From positions 1-51,850 of the forward strand of contig NZ_DAHUXJ010000004.1 in assembly GCF_027307225.1 (NCBI RefSeq): a stretch of 51,850 bases of DNA, read 5' to 3'. Below, in pieces: positions 9,947 to 19,899 of the stretch. The DNA comes from Bradyrhizobium sp. GTDB lineage: Bacteria; Pseudomonadota; Alphaproteobacteria; Rhizobiales; Xanthobacteraceae. Every line of letters starts with the position of its first letter. Position 1 is the first letter of the stretch. Under the pieces are notes generated by a model. It did not search any database. It was not told the DNA's origin and saw nothing but the letters and a program-made list of their open reading frames with translations. A program made the translations under genes and the position numbers.

Positions 9947-10459
9947 ATGACCGCTTGGATCGCCTTGCTGCGTGCGGTCAATGTCGGCGGCACCGGCAAG
10001 CTCGCGATGAGCGAGTTGAAGGCGATGTGCGAGGAGCTCGGCTTCATATCGGTCAAAACCTATATCGCCAGTGGCAACGTCGTCTTCGAGAGCCGGAAGT
10101 CGGAGGCCGCGATCAAGACGGAACTTGAGAAGCGGCTTGAGGCCTACGCCGGCAAGCCGGTCGGCGTGCTCGTTCGCAGCGCTTCGGAAATGGCGCGGGT
10201 CTCCGCCGATAATCCCTTTCCGAAACTGGCGCCAAACCGAACGGTGGCGTTATTCCTCGATCGCGCGCCGCCTGCCGATACTCTCGAAGGCGTCCGCGGC
10301 CAGAAGGATGAGAAGATCAAGTTCGGACGGCGCGAGATCTATGTCCATTACGGCGACGGGATCGGATCGTCGAAACTCGTCATTCCCGCCGCAAAGACCG
10401 GCACCGCGCGCAACATGAACACGGTTGCGACACTCGCCAAAATGGCCGCGGAACTTTAG
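9947..10459 (+). CDS. DUF1697 domain protein
   Basis: The protein has 170 residues and matches the DUF1697 family across its full length. It begins with the typical TAWIALLRAVNVGGTGKLAMSE... block, followed by a KTYIASGNVVFES motif near 43-55. No biochemical function is established for the family. The start ATG at 9947 follows AAAGAGCTCCGAAAG. It is convergent with the GST gene, with only 6 bp between stops. Confidence 0.88.
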   Translation: MTAWIALLRAVNVGGTGKLAMSELKAMCEELGFISVKTYIASGNVVFESRKSEAAIKTELEKRLEAYAGKPVGVLVRSASEMARVSADNPFPKLAPNRTVALFLDRAPPADTLEGVRGQKDEKIKFGRREIYVHYGDGIGSSKLVIPAAKTGTARNMNTVATLAKMAAEL

Positions 10460-10465
10460 GAATTA

Positions 10466-11140
10466 TCAAGCTGCGGCTTGCGTCTGAAGCTGCGATATCC
10501 AGGAATTGCGCCGCTTCAGGAAATCACGCAGCAGCGCCGGGTATTCGGTACTGACCGCGCTGCGCACCGATGGCCGAACCGCGAGCGACTGGCGCCAACG
10601 CGCGAGCTTCGGCTTTTGCGAGAGAATTCCGAAGTCGCCTATTTCGTCGAACACGTCGAAGTAACGGAACACAGGACCAAATACGGCGTCGACCAGCGAA
10701 AAATCTTCGCCATCGAACCACGGCGCGACCGCGACGCGTGCCTCGAGGCGGGCGAAACGCGCCTCTAGCTGAGCGGCTTTGGCCTCAAATGCCGCTTTAT
10801 CGGGCGCCGAATAAAGCCCGGCGATATCGTTGAGCACAGTTGAGCCGAACTCGATCCAGCCGCGGTGCTCGGCGCGCCGCAGCGGATCGGCGGGATGCAA
10901 CGGCTTCGGTTCGGTTTCCTCAAGATATTCCAGAATGACTGCGGATTCGAAAATCGCGGCGTCGCCGACCTGGAGCACCGGCGTGCGGCCAAGCGGCGAG
11001 ATCGCCAGGAACCAGTCCGGCTTATTGGAAAGATCGATGTCGACCCGATCGAATGAAACGGCCTTCTCGGTCAGCGCGATCACCGCACGCTGCACATAGG
11101 GGCAAAGCTTGTGGCTGATCAGCCGAAGACGAGTGGCCAT
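10466..11140 (-). CDS. Glutathione S-transferase family protein
   Basis: This 224-residue protein has an N-terminal thioredoxin-like domain (TRLRLISHKLCPYVQRAVIAL) and a helical C-terminal domain. CPYVQR near 11-16 supplies the Cys of the omega/DHAR-like GST active site. The segment LGRTPVLQVGDAAIFESAVI near 49-68 is the usual glutathione-binding cis-Pro and ES loop. I start it at the ATG 11140; an upstream in-frame ATG at 11161 would add seven residues with no family similarity. Likely roles are glutathione-dependent reduction or dehydroascorbate-like chemistry. Substrate unknown. Confidence 0.88.
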   Translation of the reverse strand: MATRLRLISHKLCPYVQRAVIALTEKAVSFDRVDIDLSNKPDWFLAISPLGRTPVLQVGDAAIFESAVILEYLEETEPKPLHPADPLRRAEHRGWIEFGSTVLNDIAGLYSAPDKAAFEAKAAQLEARFARLEARVAVAPWFDGEDFSLVDAVFGPVFRYFDVFDEIGDFGILSQKPKLARWRQSLAVRPSVRSAVSTEYPALLRDFLKRRNSWISQLQTQAAA

Positions 11141-11220
11141 TTGCAAGTCCGAACGTTCCATGCAGCTGCATTAAAACTATATGCAATTGCATTTACCGTC
11201 AAGGCTGGACGATGCCGCTC

Positions 11221-12321
11221 TCAGGGCCTGGCAACAAGGCCGCCCGTCATGGGCATCGACACGCCGGTGGTTGCGGGATAGCTGAGCGGCAATCCCTTCA
11301 GGCCACGGGCGGCGAGGAAGCCGAATGCCTGCGCCTCGATCGCATCCGTCGACCAGCCGAGCGCATCGGCGGCTTCAACACTGGCGGGGCTGAGCCGCTC
11401 GCGCAGCATCCGCAACATGGTGAGATTGCGCGCGCCGCCGCCGGCAACGATCCAACTCCTCGGCGGCCTGGGCAGTAGCGGAACGATCCTTGCGATCGCC
11501 GCCGCGGTGAAGGCGGTCAACGTAGCCGCGCCATTGGCGGGAGAGGGATCACGAAGCACGAGCTTGGCGAAATCGTTGCGATCGAGCGACTTTGGCGGCG
11601 GCAGCGCAAAGAACGGCAGAGACAGGCCCTGCGCGATCCAGCTCTCATCGACTATGCCGTGCGCCGCCAGGCGGCCGTCGCAATCGAAGCGCTGGCTGAT
11701 CGTGCGGTAGATGAAATCGTCGAGCAAGGCATTGCCGGGCCCGGTATCGCAGGCAATCAGCGTATCGCCGTCGATATAGGTGATGTTCGATACGCCGCCA
11801 ATATTGAGGACCACGACCGGCCCCTCGCGCTCCAGCGATTGCGCGAGCGCGCGATGATAGACGGGAACGAGCGGCGCGCCCTGCCCTCCGGCCGCGACGT
11901 CCGCGGCGCGGAAATCATGCATCACAGGAATATGGATAGCCCTCGCGAGCGCAGCGGCGTCGCCGATCTGCACGGTCAGCTTGTCAGCCGGGCGGTGCAG
12001 CACCGTCTGGCCATGGAAACCGACGATATCGATGTCCTCGCTCGTGATGTGGTTCTGGGCCTTGAAGCTCGCAATCGCTTCGGCGTGCGCCGCAGTGACG
12101 ACCCGCTCAGCCTCCTGGAGAATGCCGGGCCTGGCTTCACGCGCATGGAGGTGGACGGCCTCGGTCAGCGCCTGCAGCAGAAGGCGGCGTTCGGGGTCGC
12201 TATAGGGCCGGTAGCCGGACGGGCCGAACGCCTTGACGCGCTTGCCGTCCGTTTCGATCATGGCGACGTCGACCCCGTCCAGCGAGGTCCCGCTCATCAG
12301 ACCGAGGGTCGTTAACATCAT
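11221..12321 (-). CDS. anmK: Anhydro-N-acetylmuramic acid kinase AnmK
   Basis: This 366-residue sugar kinase phosphorylates 1,6-anhydro-N-acetylmuramate, with ring opening, in recycling of peptidoglycan fragments. Family motifs include the N-terminal phosphate loop LMSGTSLDGVDVA near 8-20, DIVGFHGQTVLHRP near 98-111, GVSNITYIDGDTLIACDTGP near 178-197, and VAGGGARN near 292-299. It is divergent from tyrS across 186 bp, a common neighbourhood in alphaproteobacteria. Confidence 0.95.
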   Translation of the reverse strand: MMLTTLGLMSGTSLDGVDVAMIETDGKRVKAFGPSGYRPYSDPERRLLLQALTEAVHLHAREARPGILQEAERVVTAAHAEAIASFKAQNHITSEDIDIVGFHGQTVLHRPADKLTVQIGDAAALARAIHIPVMHDFRAADVAAGGQGAPLVPVYHRALAQSLEREGPVVVLNIGGVSNITYIDGDTLIACDTGPGNALLDDFIYRTISQRFDCDGRLAAHGIVDESWIAQGLSLPFFALPPPKSLDRNDFAKLVLRDPSPANGAATLTAFTAAAIARIVPLLPRPPRSWIVAGGGARNLTMLRMLRERLSPASVEAADALGWSTDAIEAQAFGFLAARGLKGLPLSYPATTGVSMPMTGGLVARP

Positions 12322-12507
12322 CTTGGTTCGAGCCTCTGCCCCTACCCCTGGGGGTCAGCCTATACGTTCAACCAGCGCGTTTACCTTGTGCCGATCAGGC
12401 ACATCTTATAATGCCACAGCGCACGCATTCGCAGCAGTCCACTATGGTTAAGTTCCCGCAATTTGCTGCAAATACCGTAAAACAAAAATGATCGGGTTCG
12501 AAGAAAG

Positions 12508-13761
12508 ATGACCGCTTTCAAGTCTGATTTCCTCAACGTGCTGCAGGAGCGCGGCTTTATCCATCAGGCCTCGGACTTCGAGGCCCTGGACGCGCTCGCC
12601 GCCAAAGGCGAGGCCACCGCCTATGTCGGCTACGACTGCACCGCGCCATCGCTGCATATCGGCAATTTCCTGACCATGATGATGCTCCACTGGCTGCAGC
12701 AGAGCGGCAACAAGCCGATCACGCTGATGGGCGGCGGCACCACCATGGTCGGCGATCCCTCCGGCAGGGACGAGACGCGCGCGATCCGCACGGTGGCGGA
12801 AATCGAGTCCAACAAGGCCTCGATTCGTGGCGTTTTTGCGAAGGTGCTGCATTACGGCTCGGGCGCGAGCGACGCCATCATGCTCGACAACGCGGAGTGG
12901 CTCACCAAGCTCAACTGGATCGAGATGCTGCGCGACATCGGCAAGCATTTCTCGGTCAATCGAATGCTGACGATGGATTCGGTGCGGCTGCGGCTCGAGC
13001 GCGAACAGGAAATGAGCTTCATCGAGTTCAACTACATGGTCTGCCAGGCCTACGATTTCGTCGAACTGGCACGCCGCACCGGTTGCCGAATGCAGATGGG
13101 CGGTTCGGACCAGTGGGGCAATATCATCATGGGCGTCGATCTCGGCCGGCGCATGGGTACGCCGCAATTGTTCGCGCTGACGACGCCGCTATTGACCACC
13201 GCCTCCGGCGCCAAGATGGGCAAGACGGCGCAGGGCGCGGTTTGGCTCAACGCTGATCAGTTTTCGCCATACGACTTCTGGCAATATTGGCGTAACACTG
13301 AGGACGCTGATGTCGTCCGCTTCCTGAAGCTGTTCACGACGCTGCCGATCGGCGAGATCGACAAGCTTGCGAAACTTCAGGGCGCGGAAATCAACGAGGC
13401 CAAGAAAGCGCTGGCTGACGCGGCCACCACGCTGCTGCACGGCGCGGATGCAGCGCGCGAAGCATCCGAGACGGCACGACAAACCTTCGAGGAAGGCGCG
13501 ATCGCGGAAAACCTGCCGACGGCCGTCGTACCACGGGCCCGTTTAGAGGAAGGCCTCGGCGTATTGGAAGCTTATATTTTAGCACATTTGGTGATGTCGA
13601 AGGGTGAAGCTCGACGGCAAATCAAGGGCGGGGGACTACGCGTCAATGACTCGACGGTCATCGACGAAAACATGATTCTCACACTCGAAGACCTGACACC
13701 GGAAGGCGTCATCAAGCTGTCGTTCGGCAAGAAACGTCACATGCTGTTGAGGCCGGCCTAG
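12508..13761 (+). CDS. tyrS: Tyrosyl-tRNA synthetase
   Basis: This 417-residue class I synthetase charges tRNA-Tyr. The HIGH-type motif reads PSLHIGNF near 47-54 and the KMSKS-type motif reads AKMGKTAQG near 234-242. [12 protein letters not shown] and [11 protein letters not shown] near 175-205 form the tyrosine/ATP pocket. An S4 RNA-binding domain occupies about 350-417. The start follows GAAGAAAG. No leader regulatory RNA is recognisable in the 186-bp upstream gap. Confidence 0.96.
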   Translation: MTAFKSDFLNVLQERGFIHQASDFEALDALAAKGEATAYVGYDCTAPSLHIGNFLTMMMLHWLQQSGNKPITLMGGGTTMVGDPSGRDETRAIRTVAEIESNKASIRGVFAKVLHYGSGASDAIMLDNAEWLTKLNWIEMLRDIGKHFSVNRMLTMDSVRLRLEREQEMSFIEFNYMVCQAYDFVELARRTGCRMQMGGSDQWGNIIMGVDLGRRMGTPQLFALTTPLLTTASGAKMGKTAQGAVWLNADQFSPYDFWQYWRNTEDADVVRFLKLFTTLPIGEIDKLAKLQGAEINEAKKALADAATTLLHGADAAREASETARQTFEEGAIAENLPTAVVPRARLEEGLGVLEAYILAHLVMSKGEARRQIKGGGLRVNDSTVIDENMILTLEDLTPEGVIKLSFGKKRHMLLRPA

Positions 13762-13859
13762 GGTGGTCGCACCGGCCGCGTCGCGCGGAAGGTGAAGCTG
13801 CATAGGCGCATTCCCATTTCACGCTTGTAGCAGGTAGTAGAAGCGCGCTCCCTGCACCG

Positions 13860-15107
13860 ATGGACCAAAACGTTCCGCGGGAGGAAGTTGTCTCCGCACC
13901 GGCCAAGCCGGTGCATACCGCGCTTGGCGTGCTCGCCGTGTGCTTTGCACTCTCAGTGTTCGGGCGCGGACTGGGCGAGAGCTTTTCGGTCTTCCTGCTG
14001 CCGATTTCTGAAAGCTTCGGCTGGAACCGCGCCGACGTCGTCTCGGTCTACTCGCTAAGTGCGCTGGCGGGCGGCCTCGCCTCGCCCCTGATCGGCCGCC
14101 TGTTCGATTATTCCGGACCGCGCAGCGTCTATTCGCTCGGCCTGCTGCTGTTTGGCGGCGCATTCCTGTTCGCGGCCCATGCCAGCCATCTCTGGCAAAT
14201 CCAGCTCAGCGTCGGCCTCTGCGTCGGGCTCGGCATCGCCCTGATAGGCAATGTGCCAAATTCGATTCTGCTCGGACGCTGGTTCGGCCCAAAGCTGCCG
14301 ACGGCCATGGCGGTGGTCTACTCCGCAACCGGTGCCGGCGTGCTGGCGCTGCTACCGGCCTCGCAGCTCCTGATCGAGCATCTCGGCTGGCGCGGCGCCT
14401 ATCAGATCTTCGGCGTAACGGCGCTGTTGCTGCTGCTGCCGCTTCTCATTCTGCCGTGGCGGCTGTTTTCCGAAGGGCAACCCCATCTCACCAGGATCCT
14501 GTCGGATGACGGGCCGGATGAAGGCTGGACGCTGGGCCGCGCCGTGCGCCACCACGCCTTCTGGGCCTTGTTCGCAACCTTCTTCTTCACGGCCATCGGC
14601 ATGTATGCGCTCACGCCGCAGATCGTGGCCTATCTGATCGACGCCGGCTTTCCACCGTTGCATGCGGCGACCGCCTGGGGCTTTTCCGGCGTCGTGCTTC
14701 TGTTCGGCATGCTCGGTGTCTCCTGGCTCGACGGCATCATCGGGCGCAGGCCGTCCGTTCTGTTCTCCTATGCAATGTCGGTATTCGGAATCTTCCTGCT
14801 GTGGCTGCTGCAAAGGTATCCGAACGTCTGGGTCCTGACCGGCTTCGTCGTCTGTTTCGGCAGTATGATCGGCTCGCGCGGCCCGCTCCTCACGGCAACG
14901 GCGATGAAGCTATTCAAGGGAAAACACGTCGGCACGATTTACGGCGCCATCGCCATCGGCAGCGGCTTGGGGTCGGCGTTCGGATCGTGGAGCGGAGGTC
15001 TCATCCACGACGCCACCCACAGCTACAATCCGCTGATCGTCTATGCGCTGATCAGCGTGATCCTCGGCATGATACCGTTTCTGCTGGTTCCGGCGCTCAG
15101 GCGTTGA
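13860..15107 (+). CDS. Major facilitator superfamily transporter
   Basis: This 415-residue inner-membrane carrier has about 12 predicted helices: six before and six after a central cytoplasmic loop around 205-235. GRLFDYSGPRSVY near 79-91 is the conserved loop 2-3 motif of the superfamily. The overall pattern resembles the monocarboxylate/oxalate-formate group, but the substrate cannot be assigned. It lies 98 bp after tyrS on the same strand. It converges with the AsmA-like gene, stops only 9 bp apart. Confidence 0.88.
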   Translation: MDQNVPREEVVSAPAKPVHTALGVLAVCFALSVFGRGLGESFSVFLLPISESFGWNRADVVSVYSLSALAGGLASPLIGRLFDYSGPRSVYSLGLLLFGGAFLFAAHASHLWQIQLSVGLCVGLGIALIGNVPNSILLGRWFGPKLPTAMAVVYSATGAGVLALLPASQLLIEHLGWRGAYQIFGVTALLLLLPLLILPWRLFSEGQPHLTRILSDDGPDEGWTLGRAVRHHAFWALFATFFFTAIGMYALTPQIVAYLIDAGFPPLHAATAWGFSGVVLLFGMLGVSWLDGIIGRRPSVLFSYAMSVFGIFLLWLLQRYPNVWVLTGFVVCFGSMIGSRGPLLTATAMKLFKGKHVGTIYGAIAIGSGLGSAFGSWSGGLIHDATHSYNPLIVYALISVILGMIPFLLVPALRR

Positions 15108-15116
15108 CGTAAAAAT

Positions 15117-18100
15117 TCAGTTCGCGGGAAATTCAACTCCGCCGTTCTGCCTGCCGGTGTTGAAGTCCCAGATTTTCCGCGCGATGCCGGGGAAGATCAT
15201 CGATACCGGATTGACGTTCAGCGTCGGCTTGTCCGGCGTGCCGACGACCTCATAGGTCAGGCCGAATACCCCTTCATCGCTGCCGCCGAAGAACAGTCCC
15301 GCCACCGGGATCTGGCCGAGAAGGTTATTCAACCCGTACACCGGAATGAGCGTGCCGCTCATGCGCACCTGGTTGCCCTGGTAGTCGATGCTGCCTTCGA
15401 TCGTACCGCCGATACTCGGCCCCTTGAGCACGCCCTCGCGGATCGTGAGCTGGCCGTTCTGGCGGCTGAATTCCGCGCGCAACCGCGAGAAGGCGATGCC
15501 GCCGGGCGTCGGCTGGCCGCCCGACACCAGCTTGTCGAGCGAGGCTTCCCCTTTGACCGCAAAATCCCTGACGTTGAGCAAGCCTTCCCTGGGGCCCGGG
15601 TCCGATGTCGGGGTATCGATCGCCAGTTGAAGCTGGCCACCGATGACCTTTGAATAAGTATCGGTGAAACGAAGGAACGCGCCGGCGTCTCTGGTTTCGA
15701 GCACGATCACGTCGCGGCCCTGCCCGCGGCGCAAATCCGCCGTGACCGGCGTCTCGCGCCCGAGCTTGCCGCTGAACGTGAAGCTTTTGACCGTCCCCGC
15801 GCGACGGGACATCCTGGCGTCGACGCTGCGCAGCGCCTCGCCGGAGAAGCCGGCGACGGCGCCTAGCTTCACGTCGACGTCGCAATCGGGGCCCTTGGCC
15901 TTGGCCTTGGGGTCGCTGTCTTTGCCGGAAATCGCCGTCTTGACGAAGCTGCGGCCATCGAAGACGTCGCCTCGCATGGTGACCTTGAGAACGCCGTCCG
16001 GTCCGCGGTCGGCGCGCAGCGACGTCTTGTCACCTTCCGAAGGAGCGTAGGTCGGGAAGTTCGCGTTGATCAGGTCGCCGTTCTGGTCGACCTCTAACGA
16101 TCCCTTGATCGAGGCGCCGCCGCCTTCGATGACGATGTCTTCCAGGCGCGTCGACTGCGGCTTCTGCACCACGTTGAACGTGGCGTGCGTCGACTTGCCC
16201 TGTGCCTTGACCCAGCCGGGCAGAATGTTGTCGAGCTTGAGCTGGGTGAGATCGGCGTCGATGCCAAGGCGGGTATTGTCGCCGCCGATCTTGCCGGTCA
16301 GCTTGACCGGGATCGAGCCGCTCACCGCCGGCCCCAGGTCGAAGCCGAAGCGGGCCCGGCTTGCCTCGTCGAGCGTCGCCTGCAGCTTGATATCGGCATC
16401 GCCGTCAACCTGCTTGCGATAGTCGAGGGAGGCCGGCTGCCCGTTGATCTTCACGTCGCCCTTGACCTGATAGCCCTGATTGTTCGCGATGACCTTCAGC
16501 GAGTTGGACTCAACCTTCTGATTCATCATCAGCCGATCGGCTGCAAACCCGCCGAGATCGGCGGTGACGGTGTAATTCACGTCGGCCCGCGTCACGTCGT
16601 GCTTGATCGGCAAGGCAAGACTGACGACGGCAGAAGCCGTTCCCTTGCTGGCGTTGGGATCGATCAAGGTTGCGGAAAGGTCGCTCAACTTGTCCGAGGC
16701 CAGAATTTCGGCCGCCGCCGGCACCGGACCGTCGATCCGGAATTTGACCTTGGCTTGTACGGGTTTCGGAAACGTATCCGGCACCTCGAACACGGCATCG
16801 GACACGTTGAGCTTGCGGCCCGCCGGCGTGTCGGCCACGCCCTGTGCGATGCTGACATTCGCGGTTCGGCCGGTGATATGCGCCTTCAGGTCGGCGTCAT
16901 GAATGGGCGGCAACCCGTCCACCGGCCGTATCGTCACGCCGTTGGCGACAATGGTGACGTTGAGACCGTCGTCGGGGATAGGCGGCCCTTTGCGCGAAAG
17001 GTCTCGCACCGGAGAATTGACCCCGATTTCGATGCGCTGGATCGCGCCGCGTTCGATGCGGTCGACCACCCACTGCCTGATATCCGCAACGACGAGCGAC
17101 GGCCAAATCCGCTTGAGCGCGGCCACCGACATCGGGGTGCCCGCAAATCCCAGCGTCATCCGAGGCTCGTCCGAATAATCGATGCTGCCGGTGCCGGCAA
17201 CGCCGATCTCGCCATTGCTGAAATCGGCCTGTGTCAGGGTCACGCGTTTCTTGTCGGGATCGAACCGCACGCCGATCGAAACGCGATTGAAGATGACCGG
17301 CGGCTCGTTGTCATCGTTGCCGGCCAGCAGGACGGTGCCGCCGCTAAAACCGAGCTGCCAGTCGGTGATGCTGCCGTTCGGAGGCTCAAGGGTGGCGAGC
17401 AGCGTGATCCGGTTCTGGCCGGAAATGATCTTGAAAGGCGCTGTCAGCACGCGCTTGTTGGCGTCCCAATCAAGGTTCACTTCCATCGAGTCGATCGCCA
17501 TCGGATACTCGGGCGTGTCGCTGTCGATGACCTCACCGGCGCCCGCCACGATCTTGCCGCGGAAATAAGTGGGCAACCCGTCACGTCCGAGTTCGCCCTT
17601 CAATTCGCCGCTTAGCGGCAGGTTCGCGCTGTAGTTCAGATTTTTCAGCCGCAGCGCCAGAACGATGTTCGCGGTCGAAACCTTGTCGGCCTTGATGTCC
17701 ACCGATCTCACACCGTTGCTCGACGGTCCCACCGCCACGCGCAACGACCAGCCCTGCGCGCCCTCCTCGGCAACGCTGAGCGCAACTCCGCCGCCGCTCG
17801 GGCGGCGCAGGCTGAGCGAGATGTTCTGGAAATTCCATTTGTTGCCGCGTTGCTGATCATCAACGATGAGGCTGCCGTTCTTCAGACCGATCTCGTCGAG
17901 GTTCTGTCCGTCAAGCCCGGTCAGACTCAGGCTGTCGAGCCAGTCGAGGCCCGCGAGCAGTCCAGTTTGCGCGCTGTCGGCTGCTGGCGCGGACGCGGCG
18001 GGCTGACTCGGCTGACGAGACGCCGGTTCGTTCGGTGCGGCCTGACGCGGAAACGTCGGAGGCAGCCCGGCTTCCTTCTTCGAGGCTACGCCGGTCGCGA

Positions 18101-18722
18101 GCGGCCGCGCGTTGTCGCCGGCGGATACGGTGACATTGCCGTCGGGCGTAATGCGCACCGCGAGTTCGGCATCGACCAGCTTCAGGCTTTCTGCGCGCAG
18201 CCGTCCCAGCAGCAGCGCCGAACCCGACAGCCTCACCTCGGCTTTCGGCGCACTCGCCACGATCGCATGGTCGCGATCGCGCACGATGATATCGCGGATG
18301 CGTACCGCGATCCGGATACGGCCGGCCCGCTCGATCTGCGTGCCGCCGACCTCGACGGTATTGCCGTGACCGATGTTTTCCTCGATCGCCGCAGCAAGCC
18401 AGGGTGTCATCATGTCGAGATTGATGGGACCTGCGCCGAGCCGCCACCACAGGGCGCCGAAGCAGCCGGCAAAAATCACCAGCAGCGAAGCGAGAACGAT
18501 GGAAAGCCGCCAGAACCAGCGTTCGCCGGCAAGGTAGCGGCGGAACGATCCCAGATGGTCGGTGAGCCGATAGAAGCCGGCATTCGACCCGGACAGTAAC
18601 CGACGCGCACGGTGACCGGCCGCCTCGTCGTGCTCATCCGCATGCCAATCGGCGCCGTCCCACTGCTGGAGATGGGCGTCAACCGACGGTCTTGGATCCT
18701 GGGTCGACCTATGCCCTACCAT
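15117..18722 (-). CDS. AsmA-like / DUF3971 (YhdP-type) envelope protein
   Basis: This 1201-residue protein has one N-terminal transmembrane anchor (about residues 70-93) and a very long periplasmic part rich in beta strands, with a DUF3971 region and an AsmA-like C-terminal domain. Relatives (YhdP, TamB, AsmA) form hydrophobic beta-grooves thought to carry phospholipid between the membranes. That role is known for the superfamily and only inferred here. I chose ATG 18722, preceded by GAGAGGCA; an upstream ATG at 18776 would add 18 unrelated residues. A low-complexity Ala/Pro/Gln stretch lies about 225-255. Confidence 0.88.
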   Translation of the reverse strand: MVGHRSTQDPRPSVDAHLQQWDGADWHADEHDEAAGHRARRLLSGSNAGFYRLTDHLGSFRRYLAGERWFWRLSIVLASLLVIFAGCFGALWWRLGAGPINLDMMTPWLAAAIEENIGHGNTVEVGGTQIERAGRIRIAVRIRDIIVRDRDHAIVASAPKAEVRLSGSALLLGRLRAESLKLVDAELAVRITPDGNVTVSAGDNARPLATGVASKKEAGLPPTFPRQAAPNEPASRQPSQPAASAPAADSAQTGLLAGLDWLDSLSLTGLDGQNLDEIGLKNGSLIVDDQQRGNKWNFQNISLSLRRPSGGGVALSVAEEGAQGWSLRVAVGPSSNGVRSVDIKADKVSTANIVLALRLKNLNYSANLPLSGELKGELGRDGLPTYFRGKIVAGAGEVIDSDTPEYPMAIDSMEVNLDWDANKRVLTAPFKIISGQNRITLLATLEPPNGSITDWQLGFSGGTVLLAGNDDNEPPVIFNRVSIGVRFDPDKKRVTLTQADFSNGEIGVAGTGSIDYSDEPRMTLGFAGTPMSVAALKRIWPSLVVADIRQWVVDRIERGAIQRIEIGVNSPVRDLSRKGPPIPDDGLNVTIVANGVTIRPVDGLPPIHDADLKAHITGRTANVSIAQGVADTPAGRKLNVSDAVFEVPDTFPKPVQAKVKFRIDGPVPAAAEILASDKLSDLSATLIDPNASKGTASAVVSLALPIKHDVTRADVNYTVTADLGGFAADRLMMNQKVESNSLKVIANNQGYQVKGDVKINGQPASLDYRKQVDGDADIKLQATLDEASRARFGFDLGPAVSGSIPVKLTGKIGGDNTRLGIDADLTQLKLDNILPGWVKAQGKSTHATFNVVQKPQSTRLEDIVIEGGGASIKGSLEVDQNGDLINANFPTYAPSEGDKTSLRADRGPDGVLKVTMRGDVFDGRSFVKTAISGKDSDPKAKAKGPDCDVDVKLGAVAGFSGEALRSVDARMSRRAGTVKSFTFSGKLGRETPVTADLRRGQGRDVIVLETRDAGAFLRFTDTYSKVIGGQLQLAIDTPTSDPGPREGLLNVRDFAVKGEASLDKLVSGGQPTPGGIAFSRLRAEFSRQNGQLTIREGVLKGPSIGGTIEGSIDYQGNQVRMSGTLIPVYGLNNLLGQIPVAGLFFGGSDEGVFGLTYEVVGTPDKPTLNVNPVSMIFPGIARKIWDFNTGRQNGGVEFPAN

Positions 18723-19115
18723 TGCCTCTCGTTGCCGGCGCCGATGACAGGCCAACTGGAGCCACGACGGCGCCATGCGCCGGCATCGCTCTTCTCAGTG
18801 CAGTGCGATCGATTTGTCATCCGCCACCCATTTTGACCGGGGCTCTCCCCCATGCGAATTGAAATCGAGAACTCCACCAAAGCGCATACTTGCAAAATAT
18901 TCCTTCGATTTCCGTTGCTGCGAAAGCCTGGCGCGGCGCGGCGTGACCGAGCGACCAGTTCCGCCCGTCTCCGGCTAGGCTACGCGAGCAGCACGGGTAG
19001 CGTGTCGAAATCCTTTTGAGCATAATCCGAAAAATGCCGAACGGACCCCGCCCAGTGATCTGGTCCGCTCAATACCTCAATGGTTGATCCGTGGAAAGCG
19101 ACGAAAGGAAGGCGT
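18723..19115. other. Divergent intergenic region, no gene seen
   Basis: This 393-bp gap separates the divergent AsmA-like gene and the peroxiredoxin gene and should hold both promoters. CGGACC and GGTCCG near 19040-19065 form a short inverted repeat. I see no clear sigma-70 pair, EcfG box or RNA gene. Short reading frames here have no recognisable family. Confidence 0.6.
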
Positions 19116-19799
19116 ATGTCCAAGAAAACGCGCGAGAAATCCGGTAAACCACTGGCTTCGCGCAAGGCGCGTGTGAGCGCCTCGAAAGCATCCGCCAAGC
19201 GACCGGCTGTGAAATCATCGACCACCAAATCGGCCAAGAGCCAAAAAGGCGGGCAAGCCAGGGCACGGGTGCCCTCATCCAAAATCTCAAAAACCAAAGG
19301 CGCCGCGACATCGAATCGGAAGAAGGCCGTGCGCACCATCCTTGCCGAGGGTGAAAAGGCGCCCTCCTTCCATCTACCTCGGGACGGAGGAAACACGGTT
19401 TCGCTTCAGGACTTTGCCGGCCAAAAGCTCGTGCTGTTTTTTTACCCGCGCGCCGACACACCTGGCTGCACGCGCGAGGCGACCGACTTCACGCGACTCA
19501 GGAGCGCGTTTGCCGCCGCGGGGACCGCGGTCGTCGGCGTGTCCGGCGATGCACCCAAAGCGCAGGAAGCGTTTCGGAACAAGCACCAGCTTTCGATTCC
19601 TCTTGCCTCGGATGAAAGGCACGAGATGCTCGAGGCCTATGGCGCCTGGGGCGAAAAATCCATGTATGGCAGGACCTTCCAGGGCATTCTTCGAACCACT
19701 GTTCTGATCGGAACGGATGGCAAGGTCATCAAGGTCTGGCGCAATGTCAGGGTCGACGGCCACGCCGATGACGTGCTTGCCACCGCCCGAACGGCCTGA
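19116..19799 (+). CDS. bcp: PrxQ/Bcp-type peroxiredoxin with one cysteine and a basic N-terminal extension
   Basis: This 227-residue peroxiredoxin reduces hydroperoxides. The catalytic domain (about 72-227) has the peroxidatic C118 in the motif DTPGCTREATDF. In E. coli Bcp a resolving cysteine lies five residues later. Here that position is Thr, and I see no other cysteine, so it should work as a one-Cys enzyme needing an external thiol. Residues 1-70 are Lys/Ser/Ala-rich and probably disordered. The start is ATG 19116, preceded by GAAAGGAAGG; an upstream ATG at 19080 lacks a ribosome site. Confidence 0.9.
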   Translation: MSKKTREKSGKPLASRKARVSASKASAKRPAVKSSTTKSAKSQKGGQARARVPSSKISKTKGAATSNRKKAVRTILAEGEKAPSFHLPRDGGNTVSLQDFAGQKLVLFFYPRADTPGCTREATDFTRLRSAFAAAGTAVVGVSGDAPKAQEAFRNKHQLSIPLASDERHEMLEAYGAWGEKSMYGRTFQGILRTTVLIGTDGKVIKVWRNVRVDGHADDVLATARTA

Positions 19800-19899
19800 T
19801 CAGGAAGCGTTATTCGCGAAAAATTAACCATGACCGGGTCAAATCCCTCGTGCAAATTGGGCCGTACGGAACTCCCCTCCGACCGGCGCGGGAGTGCCG

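Noticed and set aside
12322..12507. T-box or other leader RNA before tyrS
   Set aside because: No specifier or antiterminator structure is visible, and T-boxes are rare in proteobacteria.
16185..17615. 476-codon plus-strand frame
   Set aside because: It is antisense to the AsmA-like gene, has unusual His/Arg-rich composition and no domain.
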